In this document: piece by piece, positions 5,932-6,486 of the stretch
Position numbering within the stretch: the stretch's first letter is position 1
Layout: every line of letters starts with the position of its first letter
Assembly: GCA_021399405.1 (NCBI GenBank)
Contig: JAAFKL010000299.1
Coordinates: 1-6,486 of the forward strand
DNA: 6,486 nucleotides
Direction: 5' to 3'
From: Candidatus Heimdallarchaeota archaeon
GTDB lineage: Archaea; Asgardarchaeota; Heimdallarchaeia; Heimdallarchaeales; Kariarchaeaceae
The notes under the pieces: generated by a model
The model's database searches: none
What the model was told of the DNA's origin: nothing
What the model saw: only the letters and a program-made list of their open reading frames with translations
Translations under genes and position numbers: made by a program

Positions 5932-6477
5932 TCAACTCTGGAACAATCGGGCTGTGGGCGTATGGAGCAATAGAGCATATACTTGTAAACATGGTAATAT
6001 TACCCCTAAGGGCTCAAAATTGATGAGGTCAATAATAATTGAAATTAAGCTCAGTACTATATATAAAATTCTCCTACTATTATGAAAGTGCTTTAAACCT
6101 GATATCATCCAACTAGTAAAGCCTGCCAGCAAAATAAACAATAAGAATAGGGGAAAAGAAATGAAAAATGAGACAAGAGCAGTTATGCTAAGGCCTATGA
6201 GAGCAATGTAATTCATCGCAATGACAAAATTTAACCATCCAGTCCTTTCTTTATTCTGATCAATTGACATTTTGGTTTGAGTAGATGATACCTGATAACC
6301 TGAAGTTCCCCGTATATCGCTTCTAAATGAATCTGCTGGTCTCTGATAACTAGATGTTTCGCGATATTCCAAACCGACTGAAGTAATTGGGTTTGCAATT
6401 TTATTGACAACAGACCCGCAGTTGGAACAAAATTTGCTGTTAGGAAAAAGTTCCTCTCCACATGCTCCGCAATACAT
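5932..6477 (-). CDS. zinc-ribbon membrane protein, copy B (181 residues)
   Basis: This is a paralogue of the gene at 5364-5855. Eighteen of the first 22 residues are identical, including C3, C6, C17 and C20 of the zinc ribbon. Other shared landmarks are RETSSYQRP in the linker, KERTGWL-FVI-MNYI at the start of the first membrane span, and the ending A-x-RLF. Four hydrophobic spans lie at about 82-104, 107-127, 136-153 and 156-172. The linker is 17 residues longer than in copy A because of a tandem duplication containing TSSYQ and TSGYQ. The membrane half has diverged far more than the ribbon, so the two copies may have different partners. The start lies 9 bp from the window edge, so only the last few bases of its promoter region are visible. 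Function is unknown. Confidence 0.8.
   Translation of the reverse strand: MYCGACGEELFPNSKFCSNCGSVVNKIANPITSVGLEYRETSSYQRPADSFRSDIRGTSGYQVSSTQTKMSIDQNKERTGWLNFVIAMNYIALIGLSITALVSFFISFPLFLLFILLAGFTSWMISGLKHFHNSRRILYIVLSLISIIIDLINFEPLGVILPCLQVYALLLHTPTARLFQS
6292..6363 (-). repeat. 51-bp-period duplication in the linker of copy B
   Basis: The 21-base segments 6292-6312 and 6343-6363 match at 16 positions and begin 51 bp apart, which is 17 codons. They encode RGTSGYQ and RETSSYQ. The corresponding single copy in the paralogue (5721-5741) matches the 6343 segment at 18 of 21 positions. The 17-residue length difference between the paralogues' linkers equals this period exactly. Confidence 0.65.
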
Positions 6478-6486
6478 TCGATATAA

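Noticed and set aside
6231..6461. Minus-strand open frame within zinc-ribbon copy B
   Set aside because: It is a shifted frame of a gene whose correct frame is fixed by the zinc ribbon and by similarity to its paralogue.

Overview
The window is AT-rich DNA that reads as archaeal. It opens with the N-terminus of an archaeal/eukaryotic-type ribosomal protein (S8e). Several genes have TATA-like boxes about 20-35 bp before the start codon and almost no Shine-Dalgarno sequence, as expected for leaderless or short-leader archaeal transcripts. A longin-like plus winged-helix protein, a Cys/His-rich protein of a style I associate with Asgard archaea, and zinc-ribbon membrane proteins suggest an Asgard (Promethearchaeota, possibly Heimdall-like) genome. 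That last step is inference from family style; no single gene proves it.

Layout. 1-101 (minus): first 33 codons of S8e, cut by the window edge, with a good TATA box behind it. 280-607 (minus): a small cupin whose frame is broken by one extra base in a run of four C (388-391); the second cupin motif lies in the shifted frame. 853-1770 (plus): an unrecognised 305-residue protein with a possible Cys2-His2 metal site. It is preceded by a TATA box and a perfect 7-bp inverted repeat. It ends exactly where the next gene, on the opposite strand, ends. 3333 to 1771 (minus): a two-gene operon encoding a small membrane protein and then a 395-residue protein with an N-terminal longin/roadblock-like domain and two winged-helix-like modules. 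3440-4606 (plus): a divergently transcribed methyltransferase-fold protein with a winged-helix-like N-terminal part and an eroded SAM-binding loop. 4732-5328 (plus): a NuoI-like 2x[4Fe-4S] subunit standing alone. 5364-5855 and 5932-6477 (minus): tandem paralogues with an N-terminal zinc ribbon and four predicted membrane segments; the second carries a 17-residue linker duplication.

How the genes relate. Only the membrane protein/longin-like pair (9-bp gap) is a convincing operon. The other genes look like single transcription units, each with its own promoter. The NuoI-like protein presumably joins a membrane redox complex encoded elsewhere. The longin-like protein may act in small-GTPase or membrane-associated regulation. 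The two zinc-ribbon proteins are recent-looking duplicates of unknown role. No RNA gene, CRISPR array or mobile element was seen, and no gene-free stretch exceeds 300 bases.
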